64,000 nucleotides of DNA from CADCTP01 sp963849885 (GTDB taxonomy: Bacteria > Actinomycetota > Actinomycetes > Mycobacteriales > CADCTP01): NCBI GenBank assembly GCA_963849885.1, contig CAWKIV010000021.1:1-64000 (forward strand), in the 5' to 3' direction. The translations under genes were made by a program, and so were the position numbers. Below the pieces are notes generated by a model that was given only the letters and a program-made list of their open reading frames with translations, was not told where the DNA came from and did not search any database. Positions 53,800 to 62,599 of the stretch are shown piece by piece (position 1 is the stretch's first letter; every line of letters begins with the position of its first letter).

Positions 53800-53831
53800 A
53801 GGGGCCGCGATCCGAGTGGATCGCGGCCCCT
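53800..53831. terminator. Perfect 14-bp hairpin with GAGT tetraloop
   Basis: AGGGGCCGCGATCC (53800-53813) pairs perfectly with 53818-53831. It lies 13 bases past the likely true stop of ponA2 (53846-53844) and downstream of yqeY, so it can act on both convergent genes. Confidence 0.85.
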
Positions 53832-53843
53832 CGGCGACTCTGG

Positions 53844-56260
53844 CTACCCGCCGGGTCCGGGAATGGGGATCGGGAGCCCGCCGCCCCGCGCCCGCCCCGG
53901 CCGGGTCGGCCGGGCGGGTTGGGTTGGCCGGGCTGGCCCGCCGGCTGCTTGCCGCTGCTCAGGAAGAGCGTCACGGTCATGCCGCGGGCGCCCCGCCCGC
54001 TCGGCGACTGCTCGGCGACCGCGTTGGCCGGCGCGGTGCTGTCCCGGCGCTCGTCCGACACCTTGACCTGGAAGCCGCTGGCCTGCAGCAGCGCGCTCGC
54101 GGCCCCGACGTCGAGCCCGCGCACGTCCGGCACCGGCACGCTGTCACCGTTGACGACCTCGGGGTCCTCCGGCGGGATGCTCCAGGTGCGCTCGCGCAGG
54201 ATCGGCTCCAGCGCGTTGCGCCAGATCGCGGCCGAGTAGGCACCGAAGACGTCCCGGTTTTCCCGGTCCGGCACGTCGGTCAGCTGCGCGGAGGTCTCCT
54301 TCTGGTTGAAGACCGCGACCGAGGCGGAGAACTCCGGGGTGTAGCCGATGAACCAGGCGGCGGCGTTGTTCTGGGTGGTGCCGGTCTTGCCGGCGATCGG
54401 CCGGGAGCCGCCGGCGAGGCCGCTGAAGGCCGCCGTCGCGGTGCCGCCGCTGACCGTGGTGTCCTTCTCCAGCACCCGGGTCACGGTGTCGGCGATGCCC
54501 TTGCTGATCCGCCGCTGGCACTTCGGCCGGTCGTACTTCACTTCCTTGCCGTCCGGCCCGACGATCCTGACGATCGGGTTGGGCGGGCAGTAGACGCCGC
54601 TGTTGGCCAGCGTGCCGTACGCCGAGGCCATCTCCAGCGGGCTGGTCGAGATCGGCCCGAGGGTGAACGCGGCCTGCTTGCCGTCGATGACGTTCTGCTT
54701 GATGCTCTGGCCGCGCTCGCCGGGGTCGTTGAGGTGGTCGAGGCCCAGCGCCACCGCCGCCTTGACCGGGCCGCTGAGGTCGCAGTTGAACCGCTGGTCG
54801 ATCAGCGCCACGAAGAACGTGTTGATCGACGCGTACGTCGCGTCCTCGAGGTTCCAGGCGCCGGTCCGGTAGCCGTCACCGGCGTTGCCCATCACGTACG
54901 GCCCGGTGCCCGGACCGGCCTTGGTGCAGTTTTGCGAGGTGTACTGGTTTTGCACGTCGATGGTGAAGTCGCGCAGCGGCACCTTGTTTTGCAGAGCGGA
55001 GACCAGCGTGAAGACCTTGTACGTCGAGCCCGCACCGGCGGCCGGCTTGATGTTGACCGGGTCCGAGGTCTCGTTGCGGTTTTTCTGGTTGACGCCGTAC
55101 TTCTTGCTGACGCCGAGGGCGAGCACCCGGCCGTCGCGGGGGTCGACCACGTCCATCACGGCGATGGAATTCTTGTTCTTCCAGCGCTCGAACGGGACCG
55201 CCTTCTGCACATTGTTCTGCACCGTCGGGCTGAGGGTGGTGTAGATCTTGTAGCCGCCGGTCTCCAGCCGCTCCTGCGGGAAGCCGATGCCCTTGAGGTA
55301 GGTCTTCACGTAGTCGCAGAAGAAGCCGGCGTTGCGCAGGTTGGCCGTCGTGTTGGCGCAGTCCTTGAGGCTGGACTTGGCCTTCGGGTGCACCTTGACC
55401 GGCGAGGCCTTCGCCTGCGCGGCCTGCTTGGCCGTGATGTAGCCCAGGCTCTGCATGTCGTTGAGCACGGTGTCGCGACGCGCCTTCGCCGCCTTGTTGG
55501 CGCGGTACGGGTCGTACCGCGTCGGGCTCTGCACCAGGCCGGCCAGCAGCGCCGCCTCCGCCAGGGTGAGCTTGTCCGCGTTCTTGTTGAAGTAGGTCTT
55601 CGCCGCGGTCTGCACCCCGTACGCGCCGGAGCCGAAGTAGGTGATGTTGAGGTAGGCGCCGAGGATCTGGTCCTTGCTCCACTTGTTTTCCAGCTCGAGG
55701 GCGCAGCGCGCCTCGATCAGCTTGCGGGCCGGGCTCACCTCGACGGCCTCGCGCTGCTCGGAGTCGGTCTTCGCCGAGTAGAGCCGGACGTTCTTCACGT
55801 ACTGCATCGTCAGGGTGGAGCCGCCCTGCACGACCTCGCCGGACTGGCTGTTTTTCACGACCGCGCGGGCGAGCGCCTCGGGGTCCACGCCGTGGTGCTC
55901 CAGGAAGCGGCGGTCCTCGATGGCGATGATCGCCCGGCGCATCACCAGCGGGATCTGCTTGATCGGGATGATCTGCCGATTCTGCGAGTAGAACTTCGCG
56001 ATCTGGCCGCCGCCCCCGGCGAGCATGACCGAGGCCTGCGCCGGCGTGCCCGGGTCCACGTCGCAGGGCTGGTCGTCGAAGGCCTGCACGCTGTTGCGGG
56101 CGACCAGGCCGAGCCCACCGGTGAACGGCAGGAGCACCGCGGCGACCAGGACCCCGGCCACGGCGACTGCGGCGATGAGCTGTGCGACACCCAGGAACTT
56201 GCGTCGGACGGAGCCAGCCATGCGGTGCAGGGTACGGGGAGATCGTGACAGATTCGTCAT
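53844..56260 (-). CDS. ponA2: Bifunctional penicillin-binding protein with PASTA domain (PonA2-like), frame change at C-terminal end
   Basis: This class A PBP builds and cross-links peptidoglycan outside the membrane. It has one membrane helix (residues 27-50), a GT51 transglycosylase with AIIAIEDRRFLEHHGVD and QGGSTLTMQYVKN, a transpeptidase with STYK (SxxK), SIN (SxN) and GKTGTT, and one PASTA domain near VPDVRGLDVGAASALLQASG. Near 53895 a G-rich tract must contain an indel. In the alternate frame the tail becomes GGGLPIPIPGPGG and stops at 53846-53844 just before the terminator, whereas the continuous frame reads through into yqeY. Start ATG at 56260; an in-frame ATG at 56221 is an alternative, and neither has a clear ribosome-binding site. 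Confidence 0.9.
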
Positions 56261-56457
56261 CCAGGGCCGGCGCAGCGAGCGACTACTCCGATCGGGCTAA
56301 GGCGGAGTAACCCCGATCCGTAGTTGAACGGTCGCGGGGCTTAGTCAGACCGGGCCACTCCCAATGATCCGATCGGGGTCTGTCGGACGCGGTGTCCACT
56401 TTTCTACTGTGTGTCGCGGCGTTCTGGTGGGGGGCGCTGGACCTAGGGGACGAGCGA
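56261..56457. promoter_or_regulatory. Divergent promoter region of ponA2 and whiB4
   Basis: The two genes start on opposite strands and share this ~200-base region, which is less GC-rich in its middle (56280-56420) than its surroundings. In M. tuberculosis the same gene pair also has a shared intergenic region. No clear promoter hexamers could be fixed by eye. Confidence 0.5.
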
Positions 56458-56757
56458 ATGATCGCTGAGTGGGCAGTGGACTGGTCGAAGAACGCGCGTT
56501 GCCGGGCGAGTGATCCGGACGAGCTCTTCGTGCAGGGGGCCGCGCAGAACCGAGCTAAGGCCGTGTGTATGGGCTGTCCTGTGCGGACGGAGTGCCTGGC
56601 CGATGCGCTGGACAACCGGGTGGAGTTCGGGGTGTGGGGCGGCATGACGGAGCGGGAGCGGCGCGCGCTGCTCAAGCGCCGCCCCGACGTGGCGTCCTGG
56701 CGGACGCTGCTGGAGACCGCGCGCCGGGAGCACGTACAGCTGCAGGCCGCCGGCTGA
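56458..56757 (+). CDS. whiB4: WhiB family iron-sulfur regulator (WhiB4/WblA-like)
   Basis: The 99-residue protein has the four cluster-binding Cys: one in NARCRASDP, then the CMGCPVRTEC triad (C-x2-C-x5-C), followed by the GVWGGMTERERRALLKRRPD turn and basic C-terminal end. The DPDELFVQGAAQ block and gene position beside ponA2 fit WhiB4 of mycobacteria, a redox-responsive regulator. AGGGGA lies seven bases before the ATG at 56458; a longer start at 56392 adds an unlikely hydrophobic leader. Confidence 0.92.
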   Translation: MIAEWAVDWSKNARCRASDPDELFVQGAAQNRAKAVCMGCPVRTECLADALDNRVEFGVWGGMTERERRALLKRRPDVASWRTLLETARREHVQLQAAG

Positions 56758-56826
56758 GCCGCGGCCGGGGCGCCCCGTGCCGGGGGGTGGGGGGACGCTC
56801 CGTCCGCGCAGTCGCGCGGTTCGTTA

Positions 56827-56864
56827 GCCCGGGTGCGGCCGGCACCAGCCGGCCGCACCCGGGC
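56827..56864. terminator. Perfect 17-bp hairpin with ACCA tetraloop
   Basis: GCCCGGGTGCGGCCGGC (56827-56843) is perfectly complementary to 56848-56864. It lies between the convergent ends of whiB4 and the ArsA-like gene and should terminate both. No T-run. Confidence 0.87.
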
Positions 56865-56881
56865 GACCCAACATCCGGGCC

Positions 56882-58024
56882 TCAGTCCGACCCGGCCAGC
56901 CGGGCGCCGACCTGACGGAGCCCGTCCAGGTCGTGCACGTCGCCGGCCAGCGCGGGCACCTCGACCAGCGGCACCTCCGGGTGGGCGCTGGTGAAGCGGT
57001 CCCGCATGCGGCGGTCGCGCACCGCCAGGTGGGCGCGGGCCGCGTGCACCCGGAGCACCGCCTCGGTGAGCTCGTGGTCGCCGCTCTCGGCCAGCGCGTC
57101 CGCCGCGACCTCGGCCCGCTCGGCGGACAGCCGCGGCGCGGCGTTGGTCCGGACGCGGTTGAGCACGAGCCCGGCCAGCGGCATGCCCTCGGCGGACAAC
57201 CGATCCACGAAGTAGGACGCCTCCCGCAGCGCGTCCGGCTCCGGCGCGGCGACCACCACGAAGGCGGTGCCCGGCGTCTTCAGCAGCTCGTACGTCTTCT
57301 GCGCACGCTCCCGGAAGCCGCCGAACATGGTCTCCAGCGCGCCCACGAAGGCGGACAGGTCGCGCAGCACCTCGGTGCCGATGATCCGGGTGAGCACCTT
57401 GGTGAAGAGCGAGAAGGACGCGCTCACCACCTTGAGGTAGGCCCGGCCGCCGGCCCGGGCCGGGGCCAGCAGCAGCCGCAGCATCCGGCCGTCCAGGAAC
57501 CGGCCCAGCCGCTGCGGCGCGTCCAGGAAGTCCAATGCGGACCGCGACGGCGGGGTGTCGACGACGATCAGCTCCCACTCGTCCAGCGCGCGCAGCTGGC
57601 CGAGCTTCTCCATCGCCATGTACTCCTGGGTGCCGGCGAAGGAGGACGACAGGGACTGGTAGAACGGGTTCGCGAAGATCTGCTCGGCCCGCTCGGGCGG
57701 CGAGTGCGCGGACACGATCTCGTCGAAGGTCCGCTTCATGTCCAGCATCATCGCGTGCAGCTCGCCACCCTTGGCAGTGTCCACTCCGGACACCTCGCGC
57801 GGGGTGTTGTCCAACTCGGACAGTCCCATGGACTGGGCCAGCCGGCGGGCCGGGTCGATGGTGAGCACGACCACCTTGCGGCCGCGCTCGGCGGCGCGCA
57901 GCGCCACGGCGGCCGCGGTGGTGGTCTTGCCGACCCCGCCGCTGCCGCAGCAGACGACGACCCGGGTGGCCGGGTCCAGCGCCACCGCGTCCAGGTCCAG
58001 CGCGGGCGCCTTCCGGGCGGTCAC
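56882..58024 (-). CDS. ArsA-like anion-transporting ATPase family protein (second of pair)
   Basis: The 380-residue protein has the ArsA/GET3 P-loop GSGGVGKTTTAAAVAL near residue 25, TIDPARRLAQSMGL (switch region), and VVDTPPSRSALDFLDAPQRL near 165. It is homologous by position and pattern to M. tuberculosis Rv3680. That pair was linked to a nutrient-sensing ATPase complex in mycobacteria; here only homology and synteny are seen. GTG at 58024 overlaps the stop of the upstream paralogue by four bases. Confidence 0.88.
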   Translation of the reverse strand: MTARKAPALDLDAVALDPATRVVVCCGSGGVGKTTTAAAVALRAAERGRKVVVLTIDPARRLAQSMGLSELDNTPREVSGVDTAKGGELHAMMLDMKRTFDEIVSAHSPPERAEQIFANPFYQSLSSSFAGTQEYMAMEKLGQLRALDEWELIVVDTPPSRSALDFLDAPQRLGRFLDGRMLRLLLAPARAGGRAYLKVVSASFSLFTKVLTRIIGTEVLRDLSAFVGALETMFGGFRERAQKTYELLKTPGTAFVVVAAPEPDALREASYFVDRLSAEGMPLAGLVLNRVRTNAAPRLSAERAEVAADALAESGDHELTEAVLRVHAARAHLAVRDRRMRDRFTSAHPEVPLVEVPALAGDVHDLDGLRQVGARLAGSD

Positions 58025-59004
58025 GGGGCCCCGATCCCGGCGTCGCGCAGCCGCTCCGCCAGCTCGTACAGGCCGCCGAGGTCGACGGTGTCGGCCAGGA
58101 AGGGCAGCTCGTACGTCGGCAGGCCGAGGCCGGCGACGGTGGCCCGGTTGCGGTCCTCCAGCGCCCACCGCTCGGCGTGCTCGACCGCCTCCCCGGCCAG
58201 CGTCGCGGCCAGCTTGCGGTCCAGGCCGGCGGCGGCCAGCCCGGCGCCGAGCTCGGTGCGGTCGATCCGGCCGGCCGCGGCCGCGGCCAGCGCCGGCTCG
58301 GGCAGCAGCGGCGGGCGGGTCATGTTCACGATCACCGCGCCGACCGGCAGCTGGCTCGACCGCAGCTCGGCGACCGCGTCGACCGTCTCCTGCACCGGCA
58401 TCTCCTCCAGCAGGGTGACCACGTGCACCGCGGTCTGCCGGGACCGCAGCACCGCCATCACCCCGTCGCTCTGCGACTTGATCGGGCCGACCCGGGCCAG
58501 CCCGGCGACCTCCGCGGTGACGTTGAGGAAGCGGGTGATCCGGCCGGTCGGCGGCGCGTCCAGGACCACCGCGTCGTACACCCGGCGGCCCTTCTCGGTC
58601 CGCGTCACCGCCTCCTTGACCTTGCCGGTGAGCAGCACGTCCCGCATGCCCGGCGCGATCGTGGTGGCGAAGTCGATCGCGCCGACCTTGTTGAGCGCGC
58701 GACCGGCCCGGCGCAGGTTGTAGAAGAGCTCCAGGTATTCGAGCAGGGCCTCCTCGACGTCGACGGCCAGCGCGCGCACCTCGCCGCCGCCGGCGGCCAC
58801 GGCGATCCTTCGCTCCTGGTACGGCAGCGGGGGCGTGTCGAACAGCTGCGCGATGCCCTGCCGGCCCTCCACCTCGATGAGCAGGGTGCGCCGGCCGCCG
58901 GCGGCCAGGGCCAGGGCCAGCGCGGCCGCCACCGTCGTCTTGCCGGTGCCACCCTTGCCGGTCACCACGTGCAGCCGGGCTTCCGGCCAGGGACTCGCGT
59001 TCAC
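58021..59004 (-). CDS. ArsA-like anion-transporting ATPase family protein (first of pair)
   Basis: The 327-residue paralogue has VVTGKGGTGKTTVAAALALA near residue 13, LLIEVEGRQGIAQLFDTPPL, and VVLDAPPTGRITRFLNVTAE near 145. It lacks the long helical insert and C-terminal part of its partner. It corresponds to Rv3679. Both genes are translationally coupled (GTGA) and probably form a heteromeric complex (inference). The GTG at 59004 starts MNASPWPEARLHVVTGKGG. Confidence 0.88.
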   Translation of the reverse strand: MNASPWPEARLHVVTGKGGTGKTTVAAALALALAAGGRRTLLIEVEGRQGIAQLFDTPPLPYQERRIAVAAGGGEVRALAVDVEEALLEYLELFYNLRRAGRALNKVGAIDFATTIAPGMRDVLLTGKVKEAVTRTEKGRRVYDAVVLDAPPTGRITRFLNVTAEVAGLARVGPIKSQSDGVMAVLRSRQTAVHVVTLLEEMPVQETVDAVAELRSSQLPVGAVIVNMTRPPLLPEPALAAAAAGRIDRTELGAGLAAAGLDRKLAATLAGEAVEHAERWALEDRNRATVAGLGLPTYELPFLADTVDLGGLYELAERLRDAGIGAP

Positions 59005-59094
59005 TTCACCCAGGGTAGGTGGCCATCACCGAGCCTGCGCGTCCAGCTGGCCGGCACGACGCGGTCCGCCGCACGGCGCCCGCGCCTGACCAAG

Positions 59095-59120
59095 CTACTA
59101 ACCCGATTAGTAGTTAGTAG
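59095..59120. promoter_or_regulatory. Operator-like repeat CTACTAA-N5-TTAGTAG-TTAGTAG
   Basis: CTACTAA (59095-59101) is the reverse complement of TTAGTAG (59107-59113), and TTAGTAG is repeated immediately at 59114-59120. The AT-rich palindrome with a third half-site stands out strongly from the GC-rich background. It lies between the divergent arsA pair and the DUF4177 gene, so it may be a binding site for a regulator of either. Confidence 0.5.
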
Positions 59121-59196
59121 CCGGCCAGGCCGCGCAGCCGTGCGGCGAGGTCGTCGGGCACCGCGAAGACGAAGGTGCTGCCGCGCCCCCGTGCGG
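59120..59196 (-). other. Possible C-terminal fragment of a histidine kinase
   Basis: Leftward translation gives RGRGSTFVFAVPDDLAARLR and a stop, resembling the G2-box end of a histidine kinase ATPase domain. It has no upstream continuation and overlaps the presumed promoter region of the DUF4177 gene. It could be a relic or coincidence. Confidence 0.25.
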
Positions 59197-59242
59197 AGAG
59201 CGTGGGCCAGCAGTATTTCTGGCGGCCGGTACGGTTCGCGGT

Positions 59243-59398
59243 ATGCAGAAGTGGGAGTACGCGACCGTGCCGCTGCTGGTGCACGCCACGAAGCAGATCC
59301 TCGACACCTGGGGCCAGGACGGCTGGGAGCTGGTCGCGGTGATCCCGGGGCCGAACCCGGAGCAGCTCGTCGCCTACCTCAAGCGGCCACTGTCGTGA
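59243..59398 (+). CDS. DUF4177 family small protein
   Basis: The 51-residue protein begins MQKWEYATVPLLVHATKQIL and continues WGQDGWELVAVIPGPNPEQL, the compact DUF4177 pattern with the GWE motif. It is the positional equivalent of M. tuberculosis Rv3678A, between the arsA pair and a RidA gene. Function unknown. The RidA gene follows 28 bases downstream. Confidence 0.82.
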   Translation: MQKWEYATVPLLVHATKQILDTWGQDGWELVAVIPGPNPEQLVAYLKRPLS

Positions 59399-59426
59399 GC
59401 TCGCGTACCGCACCGGAGGGATCAGC

Positions 59427-59870
59427 ATGAGCGCCACCGCCCGCCTGGCCGAGCTGGGCATCACGCTGCCGCCGGTGGCGACGCCGGTGGCGTCGTACGT
59501 GCCGGCGGTCCGCACCGGCAACCTCGTCTACACCTCCGGCCAGGTGCCGCTCGACGCCCCGAAGGGCAAGGTCGGCGCCGACGTGTCGGCCGAGGACGCG
59601 ACGGCGGCGGCCCGGGCGTGCGCGCTGCAGGCGCTGGCCGCGGTCGACGGGCTGGTCGGGCTCGACTCGATCGCCCGCATCGTCAAGGTGGTCGGCTTCG
59701 TGGCCAGCGCGCCCGGCTTCACCGGCCAGCCCGGCGTCATCAACGGGGCGAGCGACCTGCTCGGCGAGGTGTTCGGCGAGGCCGGGGCGCACGCGCGGTC
59801 CGCGGTCGGCGTGGCCGAGCTGCCCCTCGGGGTGCCGGTCGAGGTGGAGCTCATCGTCGAGGTGCGGTGA
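59427..59870 (+). CDS. RidA family protein (long form)
   Basis: The 147-residue protein belongs to the YjgF/RidA superfamily with LVYTSGQVPLDAPKGKVGAD near residue 33 and LGVPVEVELIVEVR at the end. It lacks the exact active-site Arg context of canonical RidA (positions are SAVGVAELPLGVPVE), so deaminase activity is not assured. It is the counterpart of Rv3678c. It overlaps the NUDIX gene by four bases (GTGA). Confidence 0.87.
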   Translation: MSATARLAELGITLPPVATPVASYVPAVRTGNLVYTSGQVPLDAPKGKVGADVSAEDATAAARACALQALAAVDGLVGLDSIARIVKVVGFVASAPGFTGQPGVINGASDLLGEVFGEAGAHARSAVGVAELPLGVPVEVELIVEVR

Positions 59871-60679
59871 GCGCGCCGGAGGGCCGGCCGGCTCCGACCG
59901 GCGTCCCGGTCCGGGACGCCGCGACCGTCGTGCTGCTGCGGGACGGCTCGGACGGGCCGGAGGTCTACCTGCTCCGCCGCGTCCGCGGGATGGCCTTCGC
60001 CGCCGGCATGACCGTCTTCCCCGGCGGTGCGGTCGACCCCCGGGACGCCGAGGCCGACATCGGCTGGGTCGGACCGCCGCCGGCGGCCTGGACGGCGCCG
60101 TTCGCGGCCGACGAGGCGCTGGCCCGGGCGCTGCTGTGCGCGGCCGTCCGGGAGACCTTCGAGGAGTCCGGCGTGCTGCTGGCCGGGCCGTCGCCGGACG
60201 TGATCTGCGAGACCAGCGGCCCGGAGTGGGAGGCCGACCGGGTCGGGCTGGAACGCCGCGACTTCTCCCTGGCCGGGCTCCTGGCCCGGCGCGGGCTGCT
60301 GCTGCGGGCGGACCTGCTGCGGCCGTGGGCGCACTGGATCACCCCGGCGGAGGAGGGCATGCGCCGCCGGTACGACACCCGCTTCTTCGTCGCCGCGCTG
60401 CCGCCGGGCCAGCGGACCGGGGCGGTCACCTCGGAGGCCGACATCGTGCAGTGGGCCCGGCCGGAGGAGGCGCTGGCCGAGTGGCGCCGCGGTGAGCGGC
60501 CGATGATGCCGCCGACGATCGTGACGCTGGAGGAGATCGCCGAGCACGCGTCCGTCGCCGACGTGCTGGCCGCCGACCGGAGCCCGGCCCGGATCGAGCC
60601 GGCCGTCGCGCTGGTCGACGGCGCGCCCGTGGTGACCCTGCCGAGCGGGCGGGTCCTCCGGCTCGGGCCGCTGCGGTGA
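59867..60679 (+). CDS. NUDIX hydrolase
   Basis: The 270-residue protein carries a NUDIX fold with FPGGAVDPRD at the start of the fold. The helix AAVRETFEESGVLL near residue 87 (RExxEES, metal-binding Glu residues) is separated from the Gly-Gly motif by an insertion, as in NUDT19-like CoA/diphosphate hydrolases. The substrate is probably a nucleotide- or CoA-linked diphosphate. Translation is coupled to RidA upstream and the MBL gene downstream by four-base overlaps. Confidence 0.85.
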   Translation: MSAPEGRPAPTGVPVRDAATVVLLRDGSDGPEVYLLRRVRGMAFAAGMTVFPGGAVDPRDAEADIGWVGPPPAAWTAPFAADEALARALLCAAVRETFEESGVLLAGPSPDVICETSGPEWEADRVGLERRDFSLAGLLARRGLLLRADLLRPWAHWITPAEEGMRRRYDTRFFVAALPPGQRTGAVTSEADIVQWARPEEALAEWRRGERPMMPPTIVTLEEIAEHASVADVLAADRSPARIEPAVALVDGAPVVTLPSGRVLRLGPLR

Positions 60680-61443
60680 CCCACCCGGCGTACGGGGAGC
60701 TGCGGCCGGTGACGCCGTACGCGACCGTCCTGCTGGCCGGCAACCCGAGCCCGATGACGCTGGACGGGACCAACACCTGGCTGTTGCGCGCCGCCGGCGA
60801 GGAGGCCTGCCTGGTGGTCGACCCCGGGCCGGACGACCCGGCGCACCTGGACGCGGTGGCCGCCGCCGGGCCGGTCGCCGAGATCCTGCTCACCCACGGC
60901 CACTCGGACCACGCCGCCGGCGCGGCGGCGCTGCGGGAGCGCACCGGGGCGCCGGTCCGTGCGCTCGACCCCGCCCACCGGCTCGGCGGCGAGGGGCTGG
61001 CCGAGGGCGACGTGGTGGCCGCGGCCGGCGTCGAGGTGCGGGTGCTGGGCACGCCCGGGCACACCGCCGACTCGCTCTGCTTCGCGGTCGGCGACGCGGT
61101 GCTGACCGGGGACACCGTGCTCGGCCGCGGCACCACCGTGGTGGCGCACCCGGACGGGCGGCTGGCCGACTACCTGGACTCGCTGCGGCGGCTGCGCGAT
61201 CTCGGCGCCCGCACCGTGCTGCCCGGGCACGGGCCGGAGCTGCCCGACCTGGGCGCGGTGGCGGCGTACTACCTGCGCCACCGCGAGGAGCGGCTGGAGC
61301 AGGTCCGGGCCGCGCTGGACACGCTCGGCCCGGACGCCACCCCGGCGCAGGTCGTCGAGGTCGTGTACGCGGACGTGGACCGCGCGCTCTGGACCGCGGC
61401 CGAGTGGTCCGTGCGCGCCCAGCTGGACTACCTGCGCGGCTAA
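60676..61443 (+). CDS. MBL fold metallohydrolase
   Basis: The 255-residue metallo-beta-lactamase-fold protein has the metal motif LTHGHSDHAAGAAAL near residue 74, GTPGHTADS near 120, LTGDTVLGRGTT near 138 and LPGHGPE near 180. These ligands fit an LACTB2-like family that hydrolyses RNA or thioesters; the substrate is not resolved. It corresponds to Rv3677c. Its stop overlaps the end of the convergent crp gene by four bases. Confidence 0.9.
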   Translation: MTHPAYGELRPVTPYATVLLAGNPSPMTLDGTNTWLLRAAGEEACLVVDPGPDDPAHLDAVAAAGPVAEILLTHGHSDHAAGAAALRERTGAPVRALDPAHRLGGEGLAEGDVVAAAGVEVRVLGTPGHTADSLCFAVGDAVLTGDTVLGRGTTVVAHPDGRLADYLDSLRRLRDLGARTVLPGHGPELPDLGAVAAYYLRHREERLEQVRAALDTLGPDATPAQVVEVVYADVDRALWTAAEWSVRAQLDYLRG

Positions 61444-62120
61444 CGGGCGCGGCGGACCAGGCGCTCGCGGTCGAGGATCACCACGGTCTTGCCCTCCAGC
61501 CGCACCCAGCCGCGGTGGGCGAAGTCGGCGAGGGCCTTGTTGACCGTCTCCCGGGAGGCGCCGACCAGCTGGGCCAGCTCCTCCTGGGTGAGGTCGTGGG
61601 TGACCCGGAGCTGACCGTTTTCCATCGTGCCGAAGCGCTGGGACAGCTGCAGCAGCTGCTTGGCCACCCGGCCGGGCACGTCGGTGAAGATGAGGTCGCC
61701 GAGCATCGCGTTGGTCCGGCGCAGCCGGCGGGCCACCACCCGCAGCAGCTGCTCGGCGATCTGCGGCCGCTCGGTGATCCACTTGCGCAGCGCCTGCTTG
61801 GACATCCGGGCCAGCCGGGCGTCGGTGACCGCCACCGCGGTGGAGGTCCGCGGCCCGGGGTCGAACAGCGACAGCTCGCCGAACTGGTCGGACGGACCCA
61901 TCACGGCGACCAGGTTTTCCCGGCCGTCGGCGGTGCGCCGGCCCAGCTTGATCTTGCCGGCGAGCACGATGTAGAGGCTGTCGCCCGGCTCGCCCTCGTG
62001 GAAGACCACGGCACCGCGCGGCACGTCGAGGAAGTCGAACTGGCCGGCGATGACCTCCGCGTCCTCCGCCGGCACGCCCTGGAACAAGCCGGCCTTGGCC
62101 AACACCTCATCCATGTGCAT
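61440..62120 (-). CDS. crp: Crp/Fnr family global regulator
   Basis: The 226-residue protein has an N-terminal cyclic-nucleotide-binding barrel with FHEGEPGDSLYIVLAGKIKL near 40, FGELSLFDPGPRTSTAVAVT near 79 (phosphate-binding cassette GELSLFDPGPRTSTA), a dimer helix, and a C-terminal winged HTH with LTQEELAQLVGASRETVNKA near 178-197. It matches the actinobacterial Crp (Rv3676) in sequence pattern and position beside nth. The start is ATG 62120, or the ATG two codons later at 62114. Confidence 0.92.
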   Translation of the reverse strand: MHMDEVLAKAGLFQGVPAEDAEVIAGQFDFLDVPRGAVVFHEGEPGDSLYIVLAGKIKLGRRTADGRENLVAVMGPSDQFGELSLFDPGPRTSTAVAVTDARLARMSKQALRKWITERPQIAEQLLRVVARRLRRTNAMLGDLIFTDVPGRVAKQLLQLSQRFGTMENGQLRVTHDLTQEELAQLVGASRETVNKALADFAHRGWVRLEGKTVVILDRERLVRRAR

Positions 62121-62196
62121 CCTCCTGCCGGCTCCGCACCAGATGATCGCACGCGGCCCCGCGCCGCAGTCTACGAGTCAGGCGGTGACGCGCCGG

Positions 62197-62454
62197 TCAG
62201 GCCGCGTGCCGGCCCTTGCGGATGGGGCGGCGGGCGAGCAGCCGGGGCAGCCGCCGGCGCCGGCCGAGCTGGTTGAGCGCGGCCGGGAAGCCCTCCCGGA
62301 CGAAGGTGTCCATCTCCTCCGGCCGCGCCTCCTCGAGGAACTCCTCCACCCGGTTTTCCACCGCGACGGTCCGGAGCGGGCTCTCCACCCGCTCCATGAG
62401 GATCATGAAGGCGAGCAGGACGAACGGGAAGAACACCACGAGCAAGCCAGCCAT
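62197..62454 (-). CDS. Small membrane-anchored protein between crp and nth
   Basis: The 85-residue product starts MAGLLVVFFPFVLLAFMILM, a single membrane helix. A charged cytoplasmic segment follows, ENRVEEFLEEARPEEMDTFV, and a strongly basic tail, RRRRLPRLLARRPIRKGRHA. No family recognised. The ATG at 62454 is preferred because AGGA lies ten bases upstream; an in-frame ATG at 62475 is possible. It runs in the same direction as crp but is separated from it by ~75 bases. Confidence 0.6.
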   Translation of the reverse strand: MAGLLVVFFPFVLLAFMILMERVESPLRTVAVENRVEEFLEEARPEEMDTFVREGFPAALNQLGRRRRLPRLLARRPIRKGRHAA

Positions 62455-62599
62455 AGTGACCACATCCTGCCTCATCGTGCCCGGCAGCACACCCTGGCCA
62501 CGCCCGGCACCAGCGGAATCACGCGCCGTGTTCGTCGCCCGGTCCCGAGTCGGGCACTCGTACGGCGGACTGTCACACCCGGGCCGTAGGCTGGCCGCC

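Noticed and set aside
56392..56457. N-terminal extension of whiB4 with a hydrophobic stretch
   Set aside because: WhiB proteins are cytoplasmic and the ATG at 56458 has a good ribosome-binding site.
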